A stretch of 6,739 bases of DNA from NCBI GenBank assembly GCA_003096255.1, contig PIXS01000161.1, forward strand, positions 1 to 6,739, written 5' to 3'. Origin of the DNA: Candidatus Bathyarchaeum sp. GTDB taxonomy: Archaea > Thermoproteota > Bathyarchaeia > Bathyarchaeales > Bathyarchaeaceae. Shown piece by piece: positions 6,579 to 6,739 of this stretch. The position numbers and the translations under genes are program-made. Under the pieces are notes generated by a model. That model worked only from the letters and a program-made list of their open reading frames with translations. It did not search any database and had not been told where the DNA came from. Within the stretch, counting starts at the first letter, position 1, and the number at the start of each line of letters is the position of its first letter.

Positions 6579-6587
6579 GACCAGAAA

Positions 6588-6596
6588 TTTTTAATA
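6588..6596 (+). promoter_or_regulatory. TATA box for the ECF S-component gene
   Basis: TTTTTAATA begins ten bases after the preceding stop codon. It would place transcription near 6618-6620, about a dozen bases before the ATG, so the transcript would be almost leaderless. This suggests the gene is not simply read through from upstream. Confidence 0.4.
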
Positions 6597-6631
6597 GTAA
6601 AGTTGTAACTACACTATCTTGCGTGGCTTTA

Positions 6632-6739
6632 ATGGTCAAAAAACAAAGCATCGTCATCCAGCTTTCCCTTATGGCAATCATGTCAGCCCTAGTCACAGTA
6701 GGGACACTGGTTATCCGAATCCCCAACCCCATGGGCGGA
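6632..6739 (+). CDS. ECF-transporter S component (substrate-binding membrane subunit), 5' part only
   Basis: The first 36 residues run to the right edge: MVKKQSIVIQLSLMAIMSAL, then a continuing hydrophobic helix (VTVGTLVIR), then IPNPMGG. A short positively charged start, a first membrane helix rich in Ala/Ile/Met, and an R-I-P-x-P-x-G-G turn are typical of S components of energy-coupling-factor vitamin or cofactor importers. These bind the substrate in the membrane and dock on a shared EcfT/EcfA module. The substrate cannot be read from this fragment. An in-frame GTG at 6623 is an alternative start. The gene begins 53 bases after the threonine synthase-like gene on the same strand. The identification rests on a short segment. 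Confidence 0.65.
   Translation, partial: MVKKQSIVIQLSLMAIMSALVTVGTLVIRIPNPMGG

Noticed and set aside
1..6739. CRISPR array, insertion sequence or prophage
   Set aside because: No regularly spaced repeats, transposase or integrase motifs, or terminal inverted repeats were seen. No attachment-site-like duplication of the tRNA 3' end was noticed downstream.

Overview
The window looks like a piece of an archaeal chromosome, probably from an uncultured Thermoproteota lineage such as Bathyarchaeia. This placement is an inference. It rests on AT-rich TATA-like boxes 20-30 bases before several expected transcript starts, a Shine-Dalgarno sequence (GGAGGTGA) that matches the archaeal 16S 3' end, a TRASH/YHS mini-protein beside a copper ATPase, and an archaeal-style zinc-ribbon threonine synthase. 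The window holds eight protein genes (two cut by the window edges), one of which is a microprotein, and one tRNA gene. No CRISPR array, insertion sequence or rRNA is visible.

Layout. Positions 1-341 (minus strand) carry a thioredoxin with a WCMPC active site, truncated at the left edge. About 300 bases of non-coding DNA separate it from a divergent copper module: a Cu(I) P1B-type ATPase with two heavy-metal domains (645-3086), followed 22 bases later by a 48-residue YHS/TRASH metal-binding protein (3109-3255). A tRNA-Cys(GCA) with encoded CCA follows (3355-3430). It converges on a minus-strand RDD-family membrane protein (3452-3961). Divergent from that is a HEAT-like helical repeat protein (4152-4808). 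A 39-46 residue microprotein lies at 4905-5045. A threonine synthase homologue fused to a PadR-like winged helix fills 5175-6578, and the right edge cuts the start of an ECF-transporter S component (from 6632).

How they work together. The ATPase and the YHS/TRASH protein form a plausible copper-export pair, similar in content to the copM-copA pair of Sulfolobales. The divergent thioredoxin may be a redox partner or only a neighbour. The other genes look like independent single-gene units, most with a candidate promoter of their own.

The most unusual object is the threonine synthase-like protein. It keeps the whole fold-type II architecture and a zinc ribbon. However, the lysine expected to hold PLP (SFKDR in the family) is arginine here (SFRDR, residue 101), and the chain ends in a DNA-binding winged helix. 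This suggests either an autoregulated enzyme or a metabolic-enzyme-derived transcription factor, analogous in concept to MocR/GabR but built on a different PLP fold and with the domain order reversed.
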